A stretch of 64,000 nt of DNA, from contig CM053260.1 in assembly GCA_028583405.1 (NCBI GenBank), forward strand, positions 17,561,401 to 17,625,400, written 5' to 3'. This DNA is from Pogonophryne albipinna. Lineage: Eukaryota; Chordata; Actinopteri; Perciformes; Artedidraconidae. Below, piece by piece: positions 53,785-64,000 of this stretch; the first letter of the stretch is position 1, and each line of letters starts with the position of its first letter. The notes under the pieces were generated by a model that saw only the letters and a list, made by a program, of their open reading frames with translations, made no database searches and was not told the origin of the DNA. A program made the position numbers and the translations under genes.

Positions 53785-56564
53785 CATTCACTGACTGCAT
53801 TCGCCAAGACATTTTCCTTTATACCCTCTCAACTAAGGGACAACCCGATCACAAGCGCATTGATATTGATCTCACTATCATTAAATGGAAAACTGAAAGA
53901 CAGGTAGGCAAGTTAAAGACTTTATGTGTGCATTTCCTTATTGTACTCACCATCACCGTCCAGGTCATCGGTCTCATCGGCCCAGCTAGTGGACTTTACT
54001 GGGTAGCTAGGTGGAGCGTTGCTACTGGTTCCCTTGTCGTCTGCCAGGAAGTCAGTCAGGGTGAGGGTCTTCCCCTTCTTATTCTTCTTCTTAGCTAGAG
54101 GGGAAATAAACACAGTGGACAGAGTAAGAGATGTGCCAGGACATAGTTTAGTTGTCCAAATTGTATTATTTGACTTTAACTTTATATTTATTTGTTGTTC
54201 CTTCTCTTTTCCCTTCACTATATCTGTAAAGCATCTTTGAGCACCTGTAAAAGCGCTAACAAATTAAATCTATTATTATTATTATTAAATGGATGTCTTT
54301 AAAGCCCCCTGGGAAGGCTAATTCATAATTGGCTGTTAATTGTGTAATATGGGATCTGATTGTATAGGTTATATACCTAAAAAGTATGAAGCCATTGGCA
54401 TAGCTATGTCGTTTTAAATACATCACTTCAATTCCCTGATTTTGCATAGGAAAGCGAATGCTAAATGTTCTACGCTCCAAGTAATTAGACAAAGCATTAA
54501 TAATAGTCAAGCTTTTTTATCAAGTGGGGTCAATTTGATGGATTTTGTAATTTATTCTACAGCAGCAAAATGTTTGAGTGATCGAAAATTAACTAATGTT
54601 ACCACGGACCTTCAGTAATTAGATCGTTTGATCAGCCAAATAAGATGTTATAAAACAAGGTTCCCCATTAGTTACATGCTTATTTAAATATATCAGACTA
54701 TTGGGGATGATTAATTACACATTCAACCTTGCTACTGTGTATGCATTTTTACCATTGCAAGCCACATAGGCTTTAAAATGTTAAAAACACAACCCATGGT
54801 TTCGTTTTTTTTACATTTACATTATTCAAACAATGACGTCAGATTGCTTTTCCGGCATGTAATAGATTACAATTCTTTTTTTTAACAACTCAGGGAAATA
54901 TTACAAAAATATAGTGAGTAAAGCAGTGAAATGCTGCACAATGGAGAGATTCATTCTTTAAGCACCAACACAACAACAGTCTGGGGTTTTGTGTGTTTTT
55001 CGCTCGTGGACAGCTGCATTGCCGAGAAGACAAACAGTATATATGGTGTGATATGTTGTCAACATCCCAGCCTGCAGTGATAGGACTGCAGTGTCTGAGT
55101 AATAACAAAAATATCCCGGGCATTATTTCAATAAACACCACAGGGAGTGGTCTGCAAGTCAAATAGGTTAGAAAAGGTTTTGCCTTCATTTGTTCATCCC
55201 CAATAATGCAATGCAAGGTGCAATGCTTGCAACGTGTTCAAACCACTAGACTGCATGTCTGCTGCTTTATTTAGGGAATATACATTGGAGATCGAATGAA
55301 TGGTTCACATATCCATTGCAAAACATTCCTGCAAGTGTACATTTTAAAAAGGCAAACATTGCCAGTTACACATAGGGGCTTCACAGCTCATAGAGCAGGT
55401 CTGGTCTGTTTTGGTGCGAGTCAAAAAAAGGGGAGCCACAACGTTGGCTATGAGCTTAATTGTGAAAATCCCAGTTGTCAGGACATTCTTTTCATACATC
55501 GTTACAAAACCTGCACACATGGAGAGCAACAGAGACTGTAACTGTAAACTCTTTCCCAGTGCACAATGCTAAGTCATTGTTTACAAGCAACAGGCCTTAA
55601 GGGCGTCGAGTCCTTATTCTTTATAAAACAGTCAAATTATTCTGACTGCCTAATAGCTTTCTTAGCGCACCGCACTCATGTAGCAAGCTAGTAGCTGCGC
55701 AACGTTAACTTTTGGCAGTACAGCTAAAGCTACAATAACATAAACACAACCCAAGTGTTTCTGCACAGGTTGTTTGTTTGCGAGTATGCAGATTGCGTTT
55801 GTCTTTATGCCTATGGGGGCTTAGTCAGCAAAGGAGTGCTGACGGGGGAAGAGTCCCTGCTTAGCAGGCTAGGTTTTAGGGCCTAGCACACGTCGCAGCG
55901 CCAGAATCCAAGTGCGCCATCATCGGAGCAGGACTAAGCCCACTGGATGGGACGGCTCGAAGTTATGAAGCTGCAAGTGAAGTGTTTATCAAGCGACCCA
56001 ACAGGCCCAGCTGCCTCGTTTCATCAAACACCGATACCCGGGCGCCAGGCTGCACACGTGGGGCGCCTCAGCCCGGACTGGTCGGCCCAACCCCTCCTCC
56101 CCGAAACGCGCTTGCGCCCGATGATTATCTGCTCTGAGCGCCACGGCGAGCTCCGCCACGGGCATACAATGTGCGAGCTGTGTGCACGCAGTTAGCAACA
56201 TTTCACAACATGTCCCACACAGTCTAATGCATGTATTACTGTGAAGCCCCGATAAGCTGAAAACACTAACACCACTCTAACGTTTTTCATAGGAAAAGAC
56301 CGCATGTAACCTGTAGGTTAAAATGCTCAGCTTGTGCAAGTCGTAGCTTCGTTCATTCGCCTTCTTCAAGCAGCAAGGTCTTTACTGGGCCAAAAACAAC
56401 CAACGAACCGATTTATACACGCGGGACAACGACGCCAATCAATTACGATACATTAACAATACTAGAACTTAATATTTGTAATTATTTTTGCTGTAAATAC
56501 CGCTTAAAATCCCTCCAACCGACCCAGATCGTTCAACCTCATAAACCTCACCTGACGCCGCCAT
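43938..56564 (-). CDS. eif4b: Eukaryotic translation initiation factor 4B
   Basis: RNA-binding cofactor that stimulates the eIF4A helicase during cap-dependent initiation in the cytoplasm. I read 15 coding exons (1998 nt, 665 aa plus TAG): 56552-56564, 53951-54094, 52619-52824, 49564-49680, 49275-49329, 48984-49133, 48414-48545, 47616-47792, 47010-47352, 46728-46816, 46177-46438, 45969-46006, 44679-44808, 44222-44294, 43938-44006. All use GT/AG with consistent phases. The start is MAASAKKKNKKGK. An RRM spans about residues 97-173, with RNP2-like AFLGNL and RNP1 KGFGYAEF. A DRYG-type Asp/Arg/Tyr/Gly-rich region follows (exons 6-8), then the NLKPRS and AKPVDTAAKEREVEERL segments and an acidic C-terminus (FSSASKYAALLMDGDDAEDVE read across the last exon). 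Human eIF4B is 611 aa; part of the excess is a glycine tract in exon 9. The small exons 12-15 were found by phase and similarity to the human C-terminus. Confidence 0.96.
45290..45581. mobile_element. hAT-like MITE with 8-bp duplication
   Basis: The 292-bp unit starts TAGGGCTGCTCGATTTTGGC and ends TTAATTGAGCAGCCCTA (inverted termini). It is flanked by an exact 8-bp duplication CTTCATAT (45282-45289 and 45582-45589). The AT-rich interior with repeated AATCG/CGATT motifs matches a family I recognise as widespread in fish. It lies in eif4b intron 12. Confidence 0.95.
47201..47293 (-). repeat. eif4b: GGN trinucleotide repeat encoding poly-Gly in eif4b exon 9
   Basis: On the coding strand 21 consecutive glycine codons (47201-47263) are followed by Ser, five Gly, Ala-Ser and two Gly. 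Codons mix GGT, GGC, GGA and GGG, and an internal six-codon block is duplicated. The tract sits between KPRSMPAEE and PSPAVAAPP, ahead of the conserved AKPVDTAAKERE helix. I know of no equivalent tract in human eIF4B. Confidence 0.95.
47931..48357. mobile_element. hAT-like non-autonomous element with 8-bp duplication
   Basis: The 427-bp unit begins CAGGGTGTCCGTTAG and ends CTAGCGGAAACCCTG (inverted, two mismatches). Exact 8-bp duplication ATTATGAT occupies 47923-47930 and 48358-48365. It lies in eif4b intron 7, about 50 bases from the exon 7 donor. Confidence 0.95.
49939..52483. mobile_element. hAT-like element interrupted by an L1-like insertion
   Basis: The left end (AGATGGGTACCG) and right end (GTATCGAGAACTGG complement, closing CCCATCCCTA) are inverted and resemble the TAGGGATGGGTA-type ends common in fish. 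Removing the nested L1 leaves about 1.04 kb. The target duplication is not clear, so exact boundaries are approximate. It lies in eif4b intron 3. Confidence 0.7.
50523..52013 (+). mobile_element. 5'-truncated L1/Tx1-like LINE nested in a DNA element
   Basis: A perfect 15-base target duplication GAAAAGATCGCTTTT (50508-50522 and 52014-52028) brackets a 1491-bp insert with an A-rich 3' end. It encodes the C-terminal part of ORF2: WVQIEAN/PLPVE-like sequence, then KCPRCK with later HLFWEC, the CCHC-type cysteine motif of L1 ORF2, then a downstream region with YLEN. The frame is broken near 50900 and at about 51,250-51,300, so the copy is inactive. Confidence 0.9.
53743..53782. repeat. (AT)n microsatellite
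   Basis: Pure AT run of about 40 bases in eif4b intron 2. Confidence 0.95.
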
Positions 56565-56660
56565 GTTGGAGAACGAGTTCGTAGTAGTTCCCGGATGAAG
56601 GCGTCAGAGGTTTATTATCGGGAGCGCGCATCGCCGTTCACGGGCATGTCTCCTCCCTTG
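56565..56660 (-). promoter_or_regulatory. eif4b: eif4b 5' UTR and CpG-rich promoter
   Basis: The sequence just upstream of the eif4b start codon and the beginning of intron 1 (about 55,890-56,650) is richer in CpG than its surroundings, and I see no TATA box, typical of a housekeeping promoter. The ATG context (CCAACATGG) is reasonable. The transcription start cannot be fixed from sequence, and I cannot confirm a 5' terminal oligopyrimidine motif. Confidence 0.45.
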
Positions 56661-58145
56661 TTTGCTTACTCCAAACTTAAAAGATGTTTAAAGAGGACTT
56701 GGCGTACTTCTATTTAACCACATCTGCTCATGTACATTGGACCTTAATATCCTTGTAACTGAACTAACGTTACCTTTTCTCTAAATCCTTCGACCAAACA
56801 TTTCTATGCAGCTTTAGAAAGTGTGTATTGCCCAAGGAAAGAAATGAACCCGCTTGTTTTTAATAGCTCTCAATGTAGGTATAGCCTAATTGCAAATAAA
56901 TAAACATTACAGCAAATGAAAAAGACCAGGCAAATAAATATAACTAACAGGCAGAACTGGCTCCCTACACTAGTTTGTGAAAGTATGTGTAATTTTATGT
57001 TTAAAAAAAGCATTTGAACCAACAACACATTTCAAATAAAAAGTCCATACGGAAAGAGATTTTTTTTTTTCGAACAGTGCCAGGAATAATCCCCCACACT
57101 GCTCCATTTCCATTCCATAAATTAAATAGTGCAGTTTTTTGTAATGTAACATATCTGGAAACTAGTAAAAGGGATCAAATTAAAGAGTTAAACATATACA
57201 ATTCTTCCTATAAATGAAGTGTAAAAAAGCATTAATAACGAACTCAAGTATATGTTCCTGAACATTTGAGTAATGCTTAAGTTGATTTCAACAGATTTTT
57301 TTATATGTGGAGTTATCAAATATATCCAGGTTTTCACTGTATTTTGAAATGCATTCTTCACATTATAAACCTACTGCAAACGTAAGGACTTGATTCAAAC
57401 CATATATATGTTGATGTTGTCACCGTGGAGTCACCCATTGGTTTGGGGAATTCCATTTTGAAGCCTGGAGGATCAAGATTCAGTCTTTCCGACTACACAT
57501 TTCACTACACGACGTTCCCCATAAAATCTGTTCCTAACCCAACCCATTTCTGTTTCCGCAGTTATGGCTACTTGTCAAGTTCGGCATTTTCAAGAAGATC
57601 TATTTTTTCTGTTGCCATCTTTTTTGCTAAAGGCTTTAGCATGAAGTTGCCGCTTGATTGAAACAAAACCAGATCTGAAATTCCAGTCAGATCTTTTGAG
57701 CCTACATTTTTCATTCAATCAAGAAGTTGTCTCTAATCGAAAGTTATTATTGCACTCTGTTGGCTAGCACTTTAAAACCAAACAGATGTATGAGGTTTGT
57801 CTCCTGGCTTGTCTTACATTTTTCCGAGAGGCCAAACCTCAATTTCAGCAGCTTTAAGCATCCTGAATGGGTGTATGGAGGAGTAAGCAAAAAACAGAAC
57901 TAGCATTGCTTTTCATAATTAAGTCAGAACATATCTTTCGTTTTTTGGGGTGTAGAATGAAATTAAATTACATCATTATTTCTCAATTATAATTATAGAA
58001 TTCTGTTGAACTTTGTTTTCAATCAACAAGGGTTCTGATAGCGCATTTAATAAATCAATATGACAACAACATAAAACAAGCACAATCTTACATCATCAAA
58101 CAAAAACACATGCACAAGAGTCATGACTGTGGGTCAACAAGTGGT
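56661..58145. other. eif4b-krt18 intergenic region
   Basis: AT-rich; no recognisable exon or repeat. An open frame at 57425-57661 has no supporting features. Confidence 0.5.
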
Positions 58146-58151
58146 TTTATT
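58146..58151 (-). terminator. krt18: krt18 poly(A) signal AATAAA
   Basis: The minus strand AATAAA lies about 230 bases beyond the krt18 stop codon (TAA at 58379-58381). The distance is normal for a keratin 3' UTR. Confidence 0.6.
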
Positions 58152-58378
58152 CATTTTCATTTTGCTTTAGGTCAGGCACTAGTTGTTTTTTAAAAAACCC
58201 CGCCTTACATTGAATGCCTTCATTGGTAATTTCCTAAATCATTTATTGTTTACATGGAATGTAGTCTGTGTTCAAATTAGACTTTGTTTGTTTGGACCAG
58301 CGTGTTTTTTCCCATGATTGATAGTTGAGGGTTGTTCTGCTTTAATTGTTGGGCTGGTCCCGGATTCTTGGTTCCAAA

Positions 58379-61300
58379 TTAGTTCAGCATCGCCAGCTCA
58401 TCTATTGCATCCTGGAGCCTGTACAAGACATAGAAGACACATTTGACTTTCAAAGTATTTATGTCGTAATGCTTTCTCAAACTGACTCAGATCCTGCCTC
58501 ATTACAGTAACTAGTACCATGCAAACCATGATAAGTACTTTTAGTATTCACCTCCACCACCATCAACACCTTGCTTGCATCTGATTTTTTTCTCCTCCAC
58601 CTAACTCTCTTACTTGAAGTCTCCACCATCCAGCAGACTCCTGTAAGTGCCAATCTCGGCCTCCAATTTCATCTTCATGCTGAGCAGCGTCTCATACTCT
58701 TGGGTCTGATTCTGGATGTTTTCACGCAGGTGGGTCAGATCCTCCTCCAGACGGATAAGAAGGTTGTTGTACTTCTCTATTTCCATATTGTTTCTTTGCT
58801 CTGTGTTGCGTAATGTGTCTTCTAGGGATGCTCTCTGATGAAGGATTTGAAGAGGAGGAGTTAAAAGTGTGCCAAATATGTTGGTAAGCCAAAACATAGA
58901 AATCTTATGTTATACATCATGTTTTTAAAATAAATAACAGTCTCAAATATTGCAACAAGAATATATAATCTTATGAGAGGTTTTAATTATGTTATGCTTG
59001 TGAATACAATTAAGATGAACAAGAACAGAATATAAAAACATGCATGCTTACTAAGCTCTGTTGGGATGCAAGTTCAATTTCCAGGGTCTGTATCTGTCTG
59101 GATAAGTCGCCCCTCTCCATTTGGGCTCCCTGGAGAGCTTCTGTGTTCTGCGATACCTCCACCTGCACATCTGAAATCTGAAAGGGGGAAAGGGAAAAGG
59201 TGTTTGCCAACTAACAAGATAGTTTCTGTAAGTATATTCGGTCGAATTTCCCTTTTGCTTAACATTACCTGATTTTCATGCCACTGTTTGAGGTCTTGCG
59301 CATTCTTCACTGCAAGCTTCTCATAATTACTCCTCACATCTTGCATTATCTGAGCCAGGTCCTGACCTTTAGGAGCGTCAACATCCACTTGCACTGCTGA
59401 ATTTGAGATCTGATTCCTTATCTCCATCACCTCCTATTAGACAGACAGAAAGAGAACATTTCACAAAAACATTACAGACTTGTGAGGGACGCCTCCAAAC
59501 TGTGATGGTTAATCTCGATGAAGTGTGAACTCACCTCCTCATGGTTCTTCTTCAGGAAGGCAAGCTCATCCCTAACATTTTCAATCTCGTTCTCGATGTT
59601 CACTCTGGTCATGTTAGTGTCATCTATGACTCTCTTCAGCCCAGCGATGTCGGCCTCCACAGACTGGCGGATTGCCATCTCATTGTCAAACCTGTTGGAG
59701 TGCAAAGACACAAACTCTGTTATTCTTTTTAAAAGCATCCTGTGGACCGGTGTTGTAATTGAGCGTTTTCTACTTGCACTCAGAACAGTGCATCTGATCA
59801 TATGCATAAATTCATATGCTACAAAGATAAAACCAAGCAACACTAAGTGATAAGCTGTTATTCAAGTAGTGCTGTGATGTATAATGGTACGTAACCTCAA
59901 TATGGATTAAGTGTTTCAAAGACAAATCTGCTCTCTGCTGAAATCATATTCTAAAGATAATTTAGATTTTAAGCCTCATGCACAGTACAAAAAACAAATA
60001 CATTTAACTTCTTCTTTGTATTCAACATACTTCACTTTGAAGTCATCAGCAGCAAGACGGGCATTGTCGATCTGGAGTACATAACGAGCATTGTCCAAAA
60101 TCTCTTCGAAGATCTGGAAAGAAAAAACGATTGAACACAAAATAAGTGTTTTAGCTGGCTAGAACAAACACAATTGTTTAACAAGAAGCCTTTTCATTCG
60201 ATATTCAAATCATTATGACATAGTGAAGTATAACATAGCCTAAGAAGAGAACATATGACTTGAATCTCTAGTTCCCTTCTTTAACAAAAGAGGCCCCAGA
60301 TTCAGATTACACACCAGGGCCACAACATTATTGAATCCATTGTTACAGTCAGTAAAAAGAGGAACCACAAACTGAAGTACAATGTTCCTGTGCCAAAACT
60401 AAATCTGGTTTGTTTTAGCATTGTTGGAGAATTGATTTCCTGTCTGACTAACTCACACAGGGAGTTTTTTTTCTCTCCAATTCTCACACAGCTGCACTAT
60501 CTCTGTCCGTCATTTTCTGTGCATATACAACTGTATGTGTTTATGTATTCAAAGACATTCTTTGCTGCGTATGTGTGTTTGTGAGTTTATACTCTTATGT
60601 GTCCATGGCAAACTGCCTAAAGTCAAAAGGGGGGAAACTTTGCGACTTCATGTGTTGAGAGAGACAAAGTGGGACCATCAGTGTGACACATTGAAGATCT
60701 GTAGACTGTAGAAGAATGTGACATTTGACTCTGCAGACTGGAGCTGATTGTTATACAACCAGTGCACTCACACACATCTCTGTGGACACACACACAGATA
60801 CACACTCATTCACGCTGGCAGCCCCAGATCCTTTGTGTGTGTGTCATTACCACACATCTGTTTCACATTGAGGCCCTCGTATACCAGAGTATGCGTGTAG
60901 AATCTCAATTTGCAAGCAGGACCATTTGGAAATGCTTTTGTCTGGTTTAGGTTTGTTCTCTACAAGCCATCTCTCATGATGCTGAGCGCGTGGTGATGAT
61001 TCATCAGGGGAAGTTCTGGACATTTTGTGGCATAAACTAGATTTACGGGGGAGGGTTAGAGTTGAGCAACCACACCCTTCATTCTCTAACCAGAAATGTG
61101 ATAACCCACAAAGGAAATGCTGGCCGTCTCAGCACCAGTGTTCTCGAGGCATGAAATACACTGATAAAACCTACTGACACAGGTAGATCGTTAGATCGAT
61201 ACATTTTCTAGATATTGTGCGTGACGATGAGTGTGAAAGCATTTGTTAAGTATTTAAACACTCTTATCCATCATTGTCCGTTTCACCTTGCTGTATCAAA

Positions 61301-61849
61301 GACAACTTCCTAGTATTCAACATTTTACACCAAACTTCCCCTTTTTTAATTTTCATAATCATTATTTATTGTTATGCTTACCTTTCTGCGTAGGTCTTCA
61401 ATGATGGGTTCATACTTGCTGTAGTCTTTCATGCTGGGCCCTCCCTTCTCAAGAGCCTCCATGATCTTCATCTCCAGCTCCTTGTTGGCCTGTTCCAGGT
61501 TCCTCACCGTCTCCAGGTAGTTGGCCAGGCGGTCATTGAGGTTCTGCATGGCTCCCTTCTCGTTGCCCATGATGCCAGAACTACCGGCACCACCACCAGA
61601 CGCCATGGAAGAACCGGCACCACCAAAACCTGAGCCCATACCACCCCCCATTCTACTGCTCAGCTTGAAGGCAGAGGAAGAAGAGGTCATTGGGGCCCCA
61701 GACCGCAGGGAAGATGTGGAGGATGAAGACATGCGGGCCCCCTTCCCACCAGCACCGCCATAAATGCTGGCAGAATACTGGGGTGAAGAGCGGCTCATGG
61801 AGATGTGGGATGAAGACATCGGCTGCATGTTGGATCTTCTGTAGCTCAT
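58379..61849 (-). CDS. krt18: Type I keratin, keratin-18-like
   Basis: Acidic intermediate-filament protein of simple epithelia, expected to pair with a type II keratin such as K8. Seven exons (1260 nt, 419 aa plus TAA): 61382-61849, 60031-60113, 59535-59691, 59269-59433, 59052-59177, 58614-58834, 58379-58418. The internal sizes 83, 157, 165, 126 and 221 nt match the usual type I keratin exon pattern. Domains: a Ser/Gly-rich head (about 1-100); helix initiation motif [18 protein letters not shown]; coil 1B/2 including [19 protein letters not shown] and [15 protein letters not shown], both K18-like; helix termination motif [20 protein letters not shown]. The tail is only about a dozen residues ([12 protein letters not shown]), much shorter than human K18. 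The start was chosen at MSYRRSN; an in-frame ATG 27 bases upstream is less keratin-like. Its position next to eif4b supports K18 over other type I keratins. Confidence 0.94.
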
Positions 61850-61946
61850 TTTGAGAAGTTTAGGCACCACAGACAATGAAGTGAAAAATGAGATGTGGAG
61901 CTGCTGGTCGGCTTAGAAAGTGAGTCTGGCAGCGGAGAGTTGGGAA

Positions 61947-61952
61947 CTTATA
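61947..61952 (-). promoter_or_regulatory. krt18: krt18 TATA box
   Basis: The minus strand reads TATAAG about 100 bases upstream of the krt18 start codon. This would place transcription initiation near 61,918 and give a 5' UTR of roughly 70 bases, in keeping with keratin promoters. Confidence 0.6.
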
Positions 61953-64000
61953 CTCCTACTTCTCTCCTTCAATCACAGCTGGTCTTTCAGACCCTGCCCA
62001 CTTCAACATGGCCCAGTCTTCTCTTCCTGCTCCCCCTCCCTGCTCTCTCGTGCTCTCATTCACCCACATGTTCCCTTTTTTTTAACCGACAATGTTTTCC
62101 GTCTCCAAGGAAATGTGTGAGGAATTTGTCCGTTTTGAAAACACTTAAAAAACATTCAGATTTAAGCAGCAAATGTATTTTACCCAACTATCAAGATTAC
62201 ATATAAAACAGTTAATAAGAAATGAAAGAAAGCTGTTCTAGACATATTGTCGAAGGTAAAGTGGAATAGAATCAAAAATGAAAGTTTTAGGTCTACTCTG
62301 TAAGCACCCCCCCAAATTCCTTTGGTTTGCCCATAAAAGGCATAATGCCTTCCAGTTTCTGCATGGTTTCTAAGTTTGAGGTCAGCCATGCCACAAAATA
62401 AGCACATTTCGACCTTCCTATCTAGACTGAACTGAAAGTAAGATAGCAGCTGCAGCATTGCTTCTTTTAGTTGTAGCTACAAAAGATGGGGAGGGGGATG
62501 TATAAACTTTATGTATAAAACTACATAAAGAAATCTGAGATTATAGCTACTATGAGGTCATCAGCATCCAGAGTGCCATATTTCTTTACTTTTTTATACA
62601 CTGAAAAAGGGCAAGATTATCCAGTGGCATTTAATTGTTTATTAGAACAATCAGGAAGCCCTTACCAATCTGTAAGATGACATTAAAATCACATTTCAAC
62701 AGACAATAGGGGGGACATTATTACCATCGAATATTCCATACTGTAAAAGGAAACATATGGACACACAAGCTTCAAACACACCCAGAAGACCTGAGAAGGG
62801 GGGGATAAGCCTAAAGAACGAAAGTAAGCCGATAGCACATTGTTCAGAATGCAATAAGAAAGAAAGAAAGGCTGCCCTCATTCACCTTTCAGAGGCGATT
62901 ATCTGTTCAAATCAGCTCTGATGAGGATTTTGAACAATATAGTTTGAAGCCTTATCTGGTGAGGTGTGTAAACTGTATACGTTTGATATCTCAGTATGAA
63001 CAGCTATCTTTTGTCACTAATCCTTTCTGACACCAGGAAAACAAAAATCTCAAAGCCTGTCCTTTTCTAAACAGGATACTGTTCATTTTACTTGTCATAA
63101 ATAACAATTATGTGAGTTTTATTGTGAATTTTAGTGCTAAATGCCATAGTGCCTATGGGAACTAGAATACAATAGGCAGGAAACTGCAAAACACTATTCA
63201 ACAAAAAAGAAGGAAAGAAACTGGATGATTTTCCTAAAAAACAAAGCTGTAATAAAAAATGTTCTTGGAGGACCATGGCAAAGTGTATGCCAGTTTAACT
63301 AGGGCTAAAGTTGTGGTCAGAGAGGATTTTCTCGCTAGGCCCCAGAGAACATGGATAACAAAACCAACGAACCACCCCAGGGGAAACTTGCAGAGGCTCA
63401 AACACCCTCCTGAGCTTCATACAACCCAGTTCTTTTCTTTCCTGGTGTTACTTCACATTCATGGTTGATCAAGTTTCAGTGTTTCTCACACTTTACAGCA
63501 GCCCCTCACTGTTCTTTTCTTAAAGCAGCACTCAATAAAAGGAAAAAAAAACTGCAAATTGGGAGTTAAAGCAACAAAAAAGCAAAGGAGTCAAATGACT
63601 CTAAACTGAGACCAGGGGAGAGGCATAAAGAGGAACCATGAATTAAATCAGCATGACTCATAACTCATGACTAGTGTCGCCGCTGTCCTGTTTGTTTGAA
63701 TCTGTGTTGGCAACGAAGTTGCCTTGCCCACCAGGACAGAAAAAAAGAAAGAAATTAGAAACAGGGATGTACCTTGACCGACAGTTTTAATGAACTTAGT
63801 TGGTATATTGGATACGTGTGGCACATTTCCCTGCACATACTTCATCTCATCATTATGAAGTAAATGGGAATGCACAATTTAATTACTTTAGAATGACACC
63901 ACTGGCGTTTCACTGTTAGCCCTGCTTCATAATTAAATTCATTTCTCTCCCTCACAATGAAAGTCATTGACATACACAGCATCTGTGCTTCTCCAGAGAG
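61953..64000. other. Region upstream of krt18, no gene seen
   Basis: Contains the krt18 upstream sequence with a C/T-rich stretch at about 61,970-62,080. Nothing further right is recognisable. By synteny a type II keratin could lie beyond the window, but none is present here. Confidence 0.5.

Noticed and set aside
55989..56201. Open frames on both strands in the CpG-rich start of eif4b intron 1
   Set aside because: They reflect GC-rich composition near the promoter; neither reads like a protein family and neither fits the eif4b phase.
57425..57661. 78-codon plus-strand frame between eif4b and krt18
   Set aside because: No similarity recognised, no promoter or splice context, and the length is expected by chance.

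Overview
The window is vertebrate, and almost certainly from a ray-finned (teleost) fish. The evidence is three multi-exon genes with canonical GT/AG introns, very long (CA)n arrays, and several repeat types I recognise as typical of fish: short hAT-like elements, L2/CR1-type and L1-like LINEs, and a TTAA-flanked element. No prokaryotic gene organisation, CRISPR array or virus is visible.

The gene content is three genes, all on the minus strand. From right to left in transcription order they are krt18 (type I keratin, 7 exons, 419 aa), eif4b (translation initiation factor 4B, 15 coding exons, 665 aa) and tns2 (tensin-2, 27 coding exons, 1524 aa). I read every exon and checked that splice phases join and that each total is a multiple of three. 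The order and shared orientation match, from memory, the human 12q13 block KRT18-EIF4B-TNS2, so this is a conserved syntenic block. Which teleost duplicate (a or b) is present cannot be decided from the window.

Layout. 1-9.5 kb has no gene. It holds a large palindrome, an inverted-repeat element, a 5'-truncated LINE with a long uninterrupted reverse-transcriptase ORF, and a decayed LINE 3' end. A tRNA-Gln(TTG) lies at 9480-9551. tns2 runs from its poly(A) signal near 10.96 kb to its start codon at 40.39 kb. Its catalytic-like, C2, SH2 and PTB exons are packed into 11-21 kb, while two introns of about 9 kb carry most of the microsatellites and several mobile elements. eif4b occupies 43.6-56.6 kb, with short transposons in four of its introns, one of them a nested pair. 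krt18 lies at 58.1-61.95 kb with a TATA box. The last 2 kb has nothing I can identify.

Functionally the three proteins do different jobs: tensin-2 at focal adhesions, eIF4B in translation initiation, K18 in epithelial intermediate filaments. Their proximity is best read as ancient linkage, not an operon-like system. The most noteworthy observations are an uninterrupted 21-glycine tract in eIF4B, a candidate 24-nt in-frame microexon in the tns2 phosphatase-like region, exact target-site duplications defining three hAT-like elements and an L1-like insertion nested in a fourth element, two of those elements sharing an internal block despite different termini, and a strong strand bias of very long CA arrays in tns2 introns. 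I did not find a convincing undescribed biological system.
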